Assembly (NCBI GenBank): GCA_023362775.1
Contig: JALMGJ010000002.1
Location: 70,223,414-70,287,413, forward strand
Direction: 5' to 3'
DNA: 64,000 bases
Origin: Charina bottae
Lineage: Eukaryota > Chordata > Lepidosauria > Squamata > Charinaidae
Part shown: piece by piece, positions 46,440 through 58,709 of the stretch
Position numbering within the stretch: the first letter of the stretch is position 1
Layout: each line of letters opens with the position of its first letter
Program-made: the position numbers and the translations under genes
Notes under the pieces: model-generated
Told to the model about the DNA's origin: nothing
Seen by the model: the letters and a program-made list of their open reading frames with translations, nothing else
The model's database searches: none

Positions 46440-47488
46440 TTTGCAAAGTTCCTCGGGCTTTGATACTCTCCTCACTCCTGTTTAACATCTACATGCAACC
46501 ATTGGCCAAGTTCATCTCCTGGCACAGAGCCAAGTATCATCAGTATGAGAATGACACCCATCTTTACATTTTGATCCCTGGCCACACAGGCAATGCAATG
46601 GAGGTCCTGTCCTGGCATCTGGAGGTTGTAAGGTCTGCATGGAGAGCAATAGGCTTAGGCTGTTAGCAAGACTGAGTGGCTTTGGATTCAAGGAACTGTC
46701 ATTTCCAGAGGCTTACTATCCTTAGTTCTCAATGGGGTTATGCTTCCTCAGGTGGAACTTGTATGCAGTTCCTACTCAGAGTAGGTGGCAGCTGTGGTCA
46801 GGAGAGTCTTTGCACAGGTTCATCTAACCAATTGCGACCTTTCCTGGATTGGGAGGCCTTTCTCACAATCACCTCCCAGGTGGACTACTGGACTATTGTG
46901 ATGCGCTACACATGGGGCACCCTTGAAAACTACTCACAAGCTACAAATAGTCCAGAACGCAGCAGCACAAGTAGCTATGGGTATTCCTCTTTTTGCCCAC
47001 ATGGCATCACTACTTTGCCTGTTGCACTCATTACCAATGGGCTTCAAGGTAGAATTTAAGACATTGGTTGTTGCCTATAGACTCCTTCACGGCTTAGGGC
47101 CTAGATACATACAGGTAAGATCTGTCAGAGTTGGCATGTTCCAGGTCCTAGCTATAAAGGAATGCCATTTTGTGGGACCCTGGAAATCGGCCTTCTCTGT
47201 GGATGCCCTATGGAACAACATTTACCATGAAGCTCATATGGCCCTAATCCAGATGTCCTTTCATAAATCTTTTTTAAAAAATGTCTCCTCAAGCAGGCCC
47301 TAGGTAGGGTAAGGGTATAATCTACTCCCTAGTGGAGTTCTATCTTATGTCTATGATTGAGTTTTGTGATGTGTTGTGGAGTATTATTATTATTGGCTAT
47401 TTGCTTATTCTTTTTATTATTTTGTATAAGCTGCCTAGAGTTGTCGAGGCAGCATACAGGCTGAATGAATGAATGAATGAATGAATGA
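46440..47488 (+). mobile_element. CR1/L2-group LINE, 5' truncated, old
   Basis: Starts at the GVPQGS motif (here KVPRALILSSLLFNIYMQPL), passes a mutated catalytic box (KYHQYENDTHLYI, where YADDT is expected) and the C-terminal LINE segments (KLQIVQNAAAQVAM; LGPRYI), and ends in CTGCCTAGAGTTGTCGAGGC and a GAAT repeat (47463-47489). Two frames are used, so frameshifts are present. Confidence 0.85.
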
Positions 47489-47489
47489 T

Positions 47490-48329
47490 TATATTATATT
47501 ATATGTCATTATATTTAGAGATTGCTTTTTACATAAAGGTCTCTAATATGCTTTATAATTTTTCATCAAAATGATTTAAGAACCAGTGAACTGATTCACC
47601 AAATGTACTGATGTAGTGCTTCCTGTATTCTGTTCCCTTGAATTTCCATCTTTCTGAATCAATCCCAGCAATAAATTCAATAATCGAGTTGAGGAACAAA
47701 ATACTTAGATGAGTATTTTAAATACTGTACATGTGAGCAGTGCAAAGAGAGAGCTTGAAAGTCTTGTTCCCTTTCTATTAAAAAGAAGTGGGACTCTTAA
47801 CAAGTTCCTATGTTACGTTCTTCGCAGCACACTGCTTTTGTAAGTAATTTTTTTTCTTTTTACTGTGTTGGCAATGGCATAATATTGGAACTGACACTTT
47901 CCTACATGTGAGCAAAGGATTGTAAGGCTAGCTAGTAATCCTCTGTTTTCAGGGGCGGAACAGATGGTCAAAATCAGAAGTAACTAAATCAAGATTGCTT
48001 TAAAAGAAAAGTAGAATAAGGACCAAGAGAAATTCAGAATTGATGATTCAGGGTGAAATCGTGTCGAGAAATAAAAATGAATGCTGACAACTCCGGTGTG
48101 AAAGAAAAGCCTAGCTTTTTTGATACACATGGCAATAAATATTTTGAAAGGGATTAAGCAAGTAAGTGCAGATGCTATAGATGGATCCTGACCATGGGTA
48201 TAAAGGTAGAAACTTTATACACTCAGAATAGTCAGAACTCATGAAAAGAAACTAGTATCTCTCTGCCCTGCAATTGTAGCCTAGCTGAACAGGTTAAAAA
48301 CTCCTCAAAAGTCATAATAGAAATAAGGG
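47490..48329. other. Unique sequence, nothing recognised
   Basis: No features recognised. Confidence 0.45.
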
Positions 48330-48410
48330 TTCCGCAAATGCCCAGAGTCATTTTGAAGTCAGGCAGCCTCTAAATCTCATTCAAAAATAAAATAAAATAA
48401 ATAAATTTTA
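48330..48410 (+). mobile_element. Short LINE 3' end
   Basis: TGCCCAGAGTCATTTTGAAG, then GTCAGGCAGCCTCTAAAT, followed by AAAAT/AAAT repeats. Resembles the LINE 3' end at 25.85 kb. No coding part. Confidence 0.55.
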
Positions 48411-48616
48411 AAACTTAAGTTTTATAACATTTCCTATATAAAACTTTTCAGAGATGGCTATCCAGACCCTCACTGCAACAGCAACAACAACTATATATAC
48501 TTTGAGATAGTTCCACAGAGATTAGATTTATTTGGAGGTAAGAAATTGGAAATTAGTGTGCTAGCACTAGAAAAATAATTCAGTTATTGAAAAGTTAATA
48601 TTCACATGTTACGGAT

Positions 48617-48846
48617 TTTTTTTTAATCCTTTCAGTCGTGTCTGGTTCTTGGAGGCTGCCTGGACAAGTCCCTGCAGTTTTCTTGGCAGGTTTTTCAGAA
48701 GTGTTTTGCCACTACCTTCTTCCTAGGGCTGAGAGAAAGTGACTGGCCCAAGGTCACCCAGCTGGCTTTGTGCCTAAGGTAGGACTAGAACTCACAATCT
48801 CCCAGTTTCTAGCTTGATGTCTTAATCACTACACCAGACTGGCTCT
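48617..48846 (-). mobile_element. CORE-SINE monomer with RTE-type tail
   Basis: Minus-strand SINE: head GAGCCAGTCTGGTGTAGTGA (A box), B box GTTCTAGTCC, core GGGTGACCTTGGGCCAGTC, then CAGCCCTAGGAAGAAGG and an RTE-like 3' part (GCCAAGAAAACTGCAGGGAC ... CAGACACGACTGAAAGG) and a poly-A-like run. Flanking duplications ATGTTACGGAT (48606-48616) and ATGTTATGGAT (48847-48857) match at 10 of 11 bases. It shares its head and core with the dimeric SINE but has a different tail. Confidence 0.9.
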
Positions 48847-48857
48847 ATGTTATGGAT

Positions 48858-49377
48858 AGTGATAAGCTAAATTACTGCTAATAGCTAACCATTTGACTGA
48901 ACGAATGCATATATTATATAAATTGGACAGGTTATTTTACAACTTTCTCTCTTCAGAACTTACACACACACTGCACTACTAATTCATAATTTTGATTATT
49001 GCAATTATTCTGCTGGCAGTCCCCACCACCACCATTCTCAGTAACAATCCCCTTTCAGCTAGTATTACATGGAACTAAGAAGGGGGGGATATTCTCCATT
49101 CTGTCTAGCTAGCTACTAGGCATTCTTTCTGACCTTTCTCACCTACAAGCTTGAATTCTTTCAGAGCATCTTCACAAACAGCTACTAAAGGTTCTTGGGT
49201 CTTAAGAGTTTCCCAGTTAACTCCACCCACACCTACCCCATCCCAATCTCTCTGTTTCCTTAGAAACCAAACTAAAGTGACCAGTGTATCTACCATCTTG
49301 GGTTAATTTATAGGTTTCCATATGCAAGGCTCTTTTCAACTTTTTTTTTTAAATTCCCACAAATATTCTGTCACAAA
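48858..49377. other. Unique sequence, nothing recognised
   Basis: A minus-strand frame (49105-49296) is open for 63 codons but I recognise no family. Confidence 0.4.
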
Positions 49378-49385
49378 TCCTACAC

Positions 49386-49458
49386 CAGAGTTTCCTATTG
49401 CTGAGAATGCCAGGAGTTGAACAGGTTACCTGGAAGTTGCACAGGTTGGGAAATTCTG
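49386..49458. mobile_element. Small hAT-type MITE
   Basis: 73 bp with ends CAGAGTTTCC and GGGAAATTCTG, flanked by TCCTACAC (49378-49385) and ACCTACAC (49459-49466), 7 of 8 bases alike. The inner AGGAGTTGAACAGG is reminiscent of the hairpin MITE family. Confidence 0.65.
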
Positions 49459-49466
49459 ACCTACAC

Positions 49467-52317
49467 TGAGTAGAATGCACATTTGTTCTTTAAAAGGCTC
49501 TCTTCTGTTTGCTGTTCTTTGCTAATAACATTCACAACTGACTTTCCAAAGTAAAGGAACTTATTTGTATCACTTGTGAAAATGCTCTGAAACCCCAAGT
49601 CCTCGCTTCTTTCCTTCCTTACATATTATAATCAATGACTGAACAATTAACAAGGGCAAGACTGACCTCAATGGCTTTAATAGGAGCAAACATCCTTACC
49701 TACTCATTCTAACCATAACATGCTGCCAAACACTTTCACAGCATCATGCTTTTAACTTGCTCCCCTCTTCCCAGTTTCCCCTTTTTCATCTTGGGAAGGA
49801 TTTGACAGAATCTTGCAACATTCTGCAGTTGAAATTGGCAGGTCTTAAATTAATTGACTACAATTTTACACAACAACATGTTTAGCTGAAAGTTGGCCTG
49901 GGGCCTGTTTGGCTTGCCACAGCTCCCCTGACACTTTTCAGAAAACCTAAAAAAAAATAGCAAATCTAGGCAAAAGGAACAGATTGCCTGTGTGACCCAC
50001 TCTCTGCCAAAATCACTCCCCTCCCCTTCTTTATTCCTTGCTTCTCAGGCCTTCTCTAAACTCCACTAGTGTTTCCCAGCTCTCCTTAATGGCTTGTTAA
50101 ATCATTCTAATCCTCTCCAAGGAGTTCACTCCTCCAAATTCCATACAGCTTTCATTTCTGCATGGTTATCAGCCTACTGGTTTCCCTTAATAGCCACTGC
50201 AATAGTCCAGATACATACAAAGTGACCTAAATCTGATTGTGACACTCATTAAAAGCCAATTAATTTAAAAGAAAATGGTCCAATAGTCCATTTTATATAA
50301 TAACACTGGCATAACCAAACTCAAATTTATTCTTGAGTTTTATCCTCAACATTTGGCATAGCTGATCTTGCTGATATTAATTCCAGAGGAACCTGTATCA
50401 TGAATTGCTGTCATTCTTTTGTTTAGCTTAAGCACGGTTTGTGATTTGTATCAAAAGGGAATCTGAGCTAGTGATTTAAGTACAACTATTTGAATTTCAG
50501 TTATGATTTCAGTCATGTTGGAAGATGTACCAATGTTCATGCTATGACCAAACTAGGAAGATGTCATGGGACATGTGGACTCTGTCCTCACTGACTGTGA
50601 ACTTTCTGATTGCTTTATTCCTCTAGCTCCTTCAATTATCACAAGGCAGCTGTAATTTGCAGAGGAAGTTGAGATAACAGGGCTTTGATGAAATTGTAAT
50701 TTTATTAGGTTATTTTTCTCCATAAACTGTTTTACCTAGATACTAATATAAACTAAGAACTAGTGCATGAACTTGGCTCCCCCCCCTGCCCTTGCCATCC
50801 CATTTTTCTTTTATGTCATGTTTTTTGGATCACAAGCTTATGAACAAGAATGTTTTTTTTCCTCTACTAATGAAATCCCCTTTGGGAGTATTTTAAGTGG
50901 AAAAGCAGGATAAAAATGTTTTACCTAAGAGGAGGAAGGAGGAAAAAGAAAGAAAAACCAGCATAGGAAACTGTAAATCTAAGCAGTAAAATGAACATAA
51001 CCATAACCTAAGCAGCAGTGTGGCTTTAATAAGATGTCAGAGGAAGAAAAACTAAGCAAGACCTACGCCAGAAGCAAAGGCCATGGAATCAACCTAGGCT
51101 CTGCTATAATAACTGGATGTGACCTAGAGCCTGAGTCAATCATATTGTGGATCCTTAAGGCGGGGGTCCTTAATTGGAAGTTTCAGTCCACATCCTTGCA
51201 GCCTACATGTCCCTAGAAGCTGCCTTCCCAACACATAGACAAGCAATGGGGACCATACCATTCAACCCAACAGTTCAAAAAACTGGGACGGAGGAAAGTG
51301 TCCAAAAGAAGAACTTCAAGGTTTCAGGTGTGACAAACACCTGGTTTTGCCATTGCACAACAGTGCCCCCTAAAACATCTGATAAACTGACTCCATGCTG
51401 AAAGACCTGAATAGATAGAATAGACAGAAGAGCCTTCCTAATATAATCCCATTTATACAAAGAGGAAAGGGATGAAAACTAGACTATATCTTTACAATTT
51501 CATCAAGTTTATTAGTTTAGTTCACAGATAATTTGCTGATTTGCTGACTAGACCAAGGACATCATGAAGTATTGTCTCTGAATGGGTAAAGCCACAATCT
51601 GTCTCCCCAAAGAGGCTGTTTTTTACTCACTCCTTCCTTTCTACAGTACTGGAAAGAAGGCTCAAAGAGATAAGAGATAACAAGAACAACAAAACAATAA
51701 GAAAAAGAAGAAGGACCTGCCTATCAACATCGAAATATAAAGCCGAAAAGATCATTCTCAAACCATCCTCCCTGCAATGAATGCATGTTTGAAACAAGTA
51801 ACTTGTTGAAGGAAGTAATTAGCAATTAGTTTAGCTAGGCTGACTGTATTGCTTTTCTTTCAATAATGTGTGTGCAGTTCTTGCCTTCCCTTGCTTTCAT
51901 TATATTTTCCTTTTCCCAAGAAACTCCTTTTTATCTTTATAGCTTTGGCTTCATTGCTTTTATAAGGGAATTTTGCATTAAACACTTCTCCACATGAAAG
52001 ACTACACATAGAGCTATCCTGTGTGTTTCTGGATTGCTATAGTTTTGTTAAGTTTTATGGGCTTAGACAGGAAGATCCAAACCACCTTCCTTTCTATCTT
52101 CCTGGACTGAAGAGAAGGCTCCTGGGTAGACAGACTAAGAACACCTCAGTTGGACAAACTAGGGGTATCAGAAGGAGTTCAGCCTGACTGATTGCTACCT
52201 ATTATAATTATCTTTTACAGAGGAACCTTTAGAAGAAGGGGTTGGCCAGGAAAGTCTTTAAATTATCCCTCCTCCAGTTTATAAAACATGTTGTAAGATT
52301 TCCTTTAAGGCAATCAG
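49467..52317. other. Unique sequence, nothing recognised
   Basis: No gene or interspersed repeat recognised in 2.8 kb. Frames at 51034-51216 and 51174-51401 show no motifs. Confidence 0.45.
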
Positions 52318-52412
52318 GGCCAGATGTATGGACTTCAACTTTCAGAATTCCCAGCAATGATTTTGCTGGCCAGACAATTCTGGGAGTGGAAATCTACACA
52401 TCTGGAGATTAT
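52318..52412. mobile_element. Decayed hairpin MITE of the 10.9 kb family
   Basis: CCAGATGTATGGACTTCAAC ... CAGAATTCCCAGCA and its near complement GACAATTCTGGGAGTGGAAA, then TCTACACATCTGG. The core matches the arms of the 10.9 kb MITE, with extra loop sequence. The terminal CAGGG/CCCTG ends and duplications are not clear. Confidence 0.6.
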
Positions 52413-53689
52413 CTCCAAGTTGTTTAAAGGTCTTCCGTTCCTCAAACAAAAGACAGACAAATCCTGCCCCTGGAAAATAAGGCATCAATTCAATTCTTAA
52501 CCTATTGGGATTAGATGCTCTCCATGGTAGTACTTTGCCACACTGTGCCTTTATCTTCCAGTGAAGATCACAGCAGCATATCTTAATCCCTTTCCCCTAC
52601 CATTTTTCCATTCAAAATTACTCAGTTTCGAGTGGTTTTTTTTAATTGATGGAGAGAAATTATATGAGAGCCTCATTTCACAGTAGAAATGCAATTATAA
52701 TGAGATGTCCCACAAAAAAATGAAACAGCCCACCACGTTTTTCATTCCTGATCATTAGTAACTTCTTTTCAGAAAAAACAGGCAAAGTCAAAAGGTTGAG
52801 CATCTTCTCTTTAGTATTAGTTCAGTGCTTAATTCCATAGGAGAAAGAATTATACTTTCCCCAAACCAGTGTTTCATCTTAATGTAAAGGAAATTTGGGC
52901 CTGATTTGTATGTTTCATTAGCGTTATGTTTGCAGCTGAGAATGCAAATCTCAAGGGTGTCATTCTATAAAACTGGAAAGTAGACTGTATGAAGTAATCC
53001 CACATGTTCAAAACTGACATTAACCATTCTTTCTTGTGCTTTATGCAGTTCTTAGGGCTCTCCATGTAGGAACTACTTTCCAAAAATGACTTGTCACACA
53101 GATTGAAGAAGTTTGCATTCTCAGCAACAACCACACGGCTTATGCAACGTATGAAAAGCACTTAAGTTCTGTTTTTATTATACTGAAAAGCAGTCTCTTA
53201 GGCTGTGATCATGAATAAATCACTGACAGATGGAAGAACTGCTTAACTCTTTTCCTTCCTCTCATTCTGTTCACCAAAAAAACCCTTTCAAATAAATACT
53301 GCAAATTATGACTCGTTGAGAGAGACAGAAATCTCTTTTACAGATGATATTTGGAAATTGATCCTGTGAACAAAGATAAGTCAAACAAGCAGAAAGCTGC
53401 ATGTCTGTTCTAATCACCATGGAAACAATTGTTTTTTGGTTTTTTATATAAAGAAAGAAAATAAAAGTGAACAGCCGAGAGGGTAATTGTAACTGTAACT
53501 ATAATTATTTTGGTTAGTCCTCTGAAGAAAACGGTGGTGGGTTCTATTTATTGCTCACTGAATTATCTTTTCTAAAAGCTCAATAAACTGTAATTTTGGT
53601 ACTATATTCTTGAAACAAGATCCCAAGCCATCAGATTTCACTTGAAAGCAAACACTTGAGCAATATTCTACTTTTAAAACTAACTATTC
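52413..53689. other. Unique sequence with a candidate RFX/SOX site pair
   Basis: No gene recognised. At 53414-53426 TCACCATGGAAAC resembles an RFX X-box; it overlaps a palindromic SOX-type AACAATTGTT (53424-53433). The surroundings are repeat-free. Regulatory function is inference. Confidence 0.25.
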
Positions 53690-53747
53690 TTATTTTATTT
53701 ATTTTTATTTATTTAAATTTATATAACCGCCCATCTCCCCCAACGGG
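53690..53747 (-). mobile_element. Short CR1/L2-group LINE 3' end
   Basis: TTTATTTATTTTTATTTATTTAAATTTATATAACC-type tail and then GCCCATCTCCCCCAACGGGG, matching the LINE tail nested at 36.16 kb. No coding part. Confidence 0.7.
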
Positions 53748-53889
53748 GAATTATTTAAAAAATAATTTTTTAAAAGTCTATTCTAACCCAGAAGAAAAAT
53801 AAATATCTCCCTCACCTTATCTCCTTTCTATAGTCTACTATATATGGATATATTCTATATATATATTCTATAAAAATATATATATTGTA

Positions 53890-54308
53890 CAGTCTTCCGG
53901 GTTGTCACCGCGGCGGCAGTGGCTGCCCCTTCGAAAGGGCAGGCTCCGGGGACCCCAAAAATGCCCTCGGTTCTGACAGGGAGGCAAAAAGCCTCCCCGC
54001 ACGCGCACTGCCAGGCTTTCGGGCTCACAGCTGATCGGCGCGGGGGGGCCTGGGTGGAAATTCTCCCCGCGGATCAGCTTAACGCCGGAAAGCCAGGCAG
54101 CATGCACACGCACAGCAAGGCTTTTCGCCTCCTTGCCAGAACCGAGGGCATTTTCGGGGTCACCGGAGCCTGCCCTTTCAAAGGGGCAGCCGCTGCCGCC
54201 GCACAGCAACCTAGAAGCACCGCCGGCGCTTCCAGGTTGTCACACGACACACTTGGGGGCCCCAGGCGACACAGTATTGTGTCGCGAGACACAGTTTGGA
54301 AAGCCCTG
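53890..54308. mobile_element. hAT-like foldback element
   Basis: The right end GTCGCGAGACACAGTTTGGA then AAGCCCTG is the inverted form of the 42.6/44.9 kb MITE left end. The interior is a long imperfect inverted repeat: GGCTGCCCCTTCGAAAGGGC (from about 53921) pairs with GCCCTTTCAAAGGGGCAGCC (to about 54191), and GCCAGGCTTTCGGG pairs with CCGGAAAGCCAGGC, around a loop near 54040-54058. The left end reads CAGTCTTCCGGGTTGTC and the flanking 8-mers do not match, so it may be rearranged or hybrid. Confidence 0.7.
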
Positions 54309-54341
54309 TACTAGAAGATTAAGTTAGATTAGCACTCCAGT

Positions 54342-55815
54342 CATTACCAAGTTGGAAGGTTGCAGGAGCTGATGGAATACCCACTGAAATATGGCAAGCA
54401 ACAGAAGAAGAATCAGTAAAAGATCTAACCAAGCTTTACCAGCAAATCTTGAAAGCATCACAGAGGCCAAAAGATCTATTTTCCAACTCCAAAAAAAGGA
54501 GACTTAACAGAATGTGCAAACTATCACACAATATCCTTAATTTCAAAATAATGCTTATGATAATCCAACACAAATTAGAGCCCTATATGGAAAAGTAAAT
54601 GCCAGATGTTCAAGCTGGCTTTAGAAAAGGCTGAGGAACATGAGACATTATTGCTGATGCATGCTGGATAATTGAGAAAGCCAAAGAATACCAAAAAGAA
54701 GTCACTATGTGCTTCATTGAGTATTGAAAGACCTTCAACTGTATCCATCATGTCAAGCTGTGGAATATGCTCAGAGAAATAGGAATCCCAGAACATCCCA
54801 TTGTCCCCATGAAAAACTTACATATGGGTTAGGAAGCCACAGTACAGACAGAATATGGTGAAACAAACTGGTTCCCAGTTGGCAAAGGAGTATGACAAGG
54901 CTGCATACTCTCCTCTTATTTATTCAATCTATATGCTGAATATATATAAGGGAGGCTGGATTGGAAGAAGGTGAGAGTGGTTTTAAAACTGGAGGAAGAA
55001 ACATCAATAATCTGTGCTATGCTGATGACACTACCTTGACAGCCAAAAATGCAAAGGAACTGCACGTTCTAGTAATAAAAGTTAGGAGCAAAGTGAAAAA
55101 ATGGGACTAAAATTAAATATAAAGAAGACCAAACTAATGACAACGGATAGAACAACCAGTCTTAGAATTGACAATGAAGATATCAAAGTGGTGGATAGCT
55201 TCTGCCTTTTAGGATCAACCATCAACAGTAAAGAAACAAGCAGTCAAGAAATATGCCGCAGACTAGCACTTGGTTGAACAGCCATGGAGGCCTTGGAAAA
55301 GATATTCCAATGCCATGATGTGCCTATACCCATAAAGATCAGAACAGTGCAAGCTATGGTATTCCTTGTGACACTCTATGTAAGCAAAAGTTGGACTTTT
55401 GTAGTATTGACACAGGATAGGAAGAGTACTGATGGCTTTGAACTTTGGTTTTGGAGAAGACTCTTGAGAATTCCTTGGGCAGCCAAAAAAGCAAACAAAT
55501 AGATCACTGAACAAGTCTACACAGAGTTCTCACTTGAGGCACAAACGACCAGGCTCAAATTATCCTACTTTGGACACATTATACAAATACCTGGCTCTCT
55601 GAACAAGGCTCTGATTCTGGGAAAGGTAGAAGAAAAGAGAAGAGGATGACCAGCAGCAAGGTGGGTGGACTCAGCTATAGAGGCAGTGAGTGTACCATTG
55701 GAAGACCTGAAAGATTAGGGACAAATTAGGTTAGGGACAAATCGTCATGGAGAAAATCTATCTATGTGGTTCCTAAGCACTGACAACAACTTGATGGCAC
55801 ATAATCAATCAATTT
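54342..55815 (+). pseudogene. Old RTE-type LINE relic (reverse transcriptase to C-terminus)
   Basis: Heavily decayed plus-strand RTE open reading frame. Recognisable pieces are GADGIPTEIWQA (54372-54405), YHTISL, the YADD region (CTATGCTGATGACACTACCT, 55017-55036), NIKKTKL, a segment like LGSTI, then DGFELWFWRRLLRIPWAAKK and a KLSYFGHI-like part, ending in a CTGACAACAACTTGATGGCA tail. It is related to BovB but diverged, and has many stops. Longest surviving frame 72 codons. 5' truncated. Confidence 0.82.
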
Positions 55816-56660
55816 CGAAGGAGACCTTTTTCATCAGGAAAACCTTCCTAATTACCTGACAGTACCAGCAGCCCTCCAAGAATGGCTCGGAGATGCCACT
55901 TTAATTTCCCGCAGTCCTCTCAAAGGCCTGATGCAATGACACTCCACTTCAGGGCACAGAGAAGAAAGTAAAATGAAGATTTGCAGGCTTGGTATGCCAG
56001 CATGGAAGGCTCAAAGCTCCTATCAGTCAAACTGGTGGGTGGGGCACAACAGCTGCCTAGACTGCCAGGTGCTAAACCAGACCTGGTTTGTGTGATATGC
56101 TACACTGTGGCACACGTTGGCTCAGCATAACAGGTGAATCCTGACTAGAAGCTGGACTATGGTTCAAGTAGAGAGTCTTAACTACAATATCCATGATTTG
56201 TAGTACGTTTACTTATCTGAACCGTGGCCCTGTTTGTTCTTGGAACCTGGAATGAGCAGATAATCTATGGTTAAGGTCCTTCTTCTGATCTCTAAGTGTA
56301 GAGATAGAGGGGCACAAGCCAGTTGCTCCTGTCTCCCATTCCAAACCTTTTTTATTCCTGCAGGTAAACTGAACCAGAAAGTGGTGGGAGACCACTCAAT
56401 CTTCTCCCCACCCCTATGTAGTGGCTCAGACACCATTTCAGCCAAGTTTTTTCTTCAATTTTAATTTAAAAAAATTAAACCAGAAAATTTAGCTAACCAA
56501 CACAAAGGTATCTGAACACTGGCCAACTGTCTGGTGTGCCAGACTTGGCATAGTGTGGCACAAAACAGTCTCATATGTCTTTTCATTTGATTCCTTTTTC
56601 CTTGGCTCCGCACCTTATTGCTTAGCACTTCTTACTAAACAGGAGTACTGAAGAAACAGA
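55816..56660. other. Unique sequence, nothing recognised
   Basis: No features recognised. Confidence 0.45.
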
Positions 56661-56668
56661 GAATAAAG

Positions 56669-56976
56669 CAGTCTTTCTCAACCATTTGACCCTGGAGGGA
56701 CCTTGAAATATTTTTCAGGCCTCAGGGAACCCCTGCACATTCAGGCTCAAATATAGCCCCCAAGTTACAAAATTATTATATTCGTTTCATGTGTAGGCTT
56801 GTAGATATGCATGAACAGTGTCCTTAAACTAAAAATAAAGAATGAAATTTACCTCTTTAATGTGGAGTTGCCTGAATTTGAAGTATTTTTTAAAATAAAT
56901 CGTGATCTCCCAGGGAACCCCTAGTGACCTCTCACGGAATCCTAGGGTTCCATGGAACCCTGGTGGAGAAACCCTG
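56669..56976. mobile_element. hAT-type MITE, older
   Basis: Starts CAGTCTTTCTCAACCATTTG and ends GGTGGAGAAACCCTG, with internal GGGAACCCCT blocks near both ends. Flanking 8-mers GAATAAAG and ATTTAAAG match at 5 of 8 bases, as expected after decay. Interior AT-rich, no coding capacity. Confidence 0.75.
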
Positions 56977-56984
56977 ATTTAAAG

Positions 56985-57442
56985 TAAACCATTTTCTTGG
57001 TGCCTCTTCTGGGTTATTACTGCCTTAGAATGAGCCAGCCTCCAGAGAATTCAAAGAAATAAGAAAAAATATCCTCTGAATGGAGTATAATCCAAAAAAG
57101 GCTAGAGACATTGCCTTTGGAAGAGATACAACTTAACATCACTTATCTGACCTTTTACAATTGTTATGCACTTTAAATATATATCATATAAAATTGACAT
57201 TTTCTGCATTTCACAGCAAAAAAGGAGACTCAGAACAAAATTAGAGATCTAATGATCATAGAAAAAACTATTTTACAACTTCATATAATTAAACTGTTAC
57301 AAGTATGTGTTGCTATGTGTAAGAGAGAGAAGGGGGTGTTCATACATCATTTTAAACATGGTTTGTTTAACAGTGGCATATTGAATGGCTGGGTTTGCAC
57401 ACATGCTAAGTCAAAAATAAACAAACCACATTGTGTAAATTC
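56985..57442. other. Unique sequence, nothing recognised
   Basis: No features recognised. Confidence 0.45.
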
Positions 57443-57656
57443 ACATACATACATACACACACATACACACACACATATATACATACATACATACATACAT
57501 ACATACACATACACTGTATGTATGTGTGTGTATGTATTTATGTATATATATTTGTGTGTTTGTGTATATATGTATGTATGTGTGTGTGTGTGTGTATATA
57601 TATATATACACACATACATACATACACACACACATACACATATATGTGTGTGTGTA

Positions 57657-57712
<56 letters not shown>

Positions 57713-57762
57713 TACACATACACACATATATACATACATACATACATACACTGTATATAAAG
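57443..57762. repeat. Compound CATA/TG/TA/CA microsatellite, palindromic
   Basis: 320 bp of alternating purine-pyrimidine repeats. TG runs pass through TA runs into CA runs twice (57588-57640 and 57645-57715), giving near-perfect self-complementary blocks. The 178-codon frame across it is only repeat translation (Thr/His/Cys/Val/Tyr). Confidence 0.96.
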
Positions 57763-58161
57763 ATATCCTATTTATAGAAAAAAATTAAAATTGCATGTTA
57801 TTACAGCTCACTCTTAAAACATTTAACCTCATACAATCTATCTTATAATAATAGCTTGCACTCCAGCAGTTACCAAGTAGACAATTCAGTGGGACTTTTC
57901 CTCATGGCTACAATTATTTGGGAGAAGAAGATATAGTGACAATCAGGAACATAACAACATTTACATTTATAGAATGCAATCTGTGATTTTTGGGGGGTGT
58001 GCACATGCAGACAACAGGTACGGAGGGGGGGGTTGTGTCATTTTCTATATTTCCAGACTAAAACAAAACATTACTAATAATCATTAGCCATTTTCCTTCT
58101 GCCATCCTCATATTTAATTCTACATTTTCATTCTCCTAAAACCAAAGACTCTTTTTTTCAG
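57763..58161. other. Unique sequence, nothing recognised
   Basis: No features recognised. Confidence 0.45.
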
Positions 58162-58709
58162 TGTGGCGGTAAGGTCCAGAGGGAGGAACCAGACAAAGAA
58201 CGATCCAAGAAAGTCCTCAACGGCAGAACAGGCGGAAGATAACAAGGTGTATTGTTACAATGGCTGTGAAGGCGGATGAAGGCTGCAGCAGACAAAAGGT
58301 CACCAATCGTCATGGTATCCATGCCATTGGATTAGAGCCTTTTTCTGTGAAGGTTGTGTGCTGATCATTGTGCACCGATCTCCACACATAAAACAAATTC
58401 ACGCACAGGCGTCTTCCAACCACACCAAACCCAAAACAACCAAAAGTCCCATGGCGATTGACGAATGGCAACAGGGGCAGGACTGTGAAATCCGGAAGCT
58501 CCTAGTCATGGACCAGCACATGGGCGGTGGATACGGATTCAGTCGCCCTAACTCAAGGATCGAGGCAGTTGAGTAGTTCGGCAGCTGTATCCACGACTGA
58601 GCAGCCCTATTTAGGATCCACTCTGCTCACCCCATATGGGGAGGGGGCTAGAAAAGGTGCCCTAAACATAGTCTGCCTCATTTTCTCCCTGACTGGATTA
58701 CCACGACCA
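58162..58709 (+). promoter_or_regulatory. RTE 5' leader with short upstream frame
   Basis: Sequence upstream of the first reasonable ATG of ORF2. The open frame actually reaches back to a GTG at 58527, but the first in-frame ATG with a continuous domain run is at 58710 (MGSPSSGRKKH...). The 72-codon upstream frame (58358-58576) has no recognisable domain. Promoter activity is inferred only from its position. Confidence 0.4.

Noticed and set aside
52874..53161. 95-codon minus-strand frame
   Set aside because: No recognisable motif, no splice context, in repeat-free AT-rich DNA; compatible with chance.
57252..57788. 178-codon plus-strand frame and several overlapping frames on both strands
   Set aside because: They are translations of the TG/CA/TA microsatellite, with low-complexity Thr/His/Cys/Val/Tyr content on every frame.
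58527..58709. N-terminal extension of the RTE protein from a GTG
   Set aside because: No in-frame ATG and no domain in these 61 codons; the first ATG followed by the endonuclease domain is at 58710.
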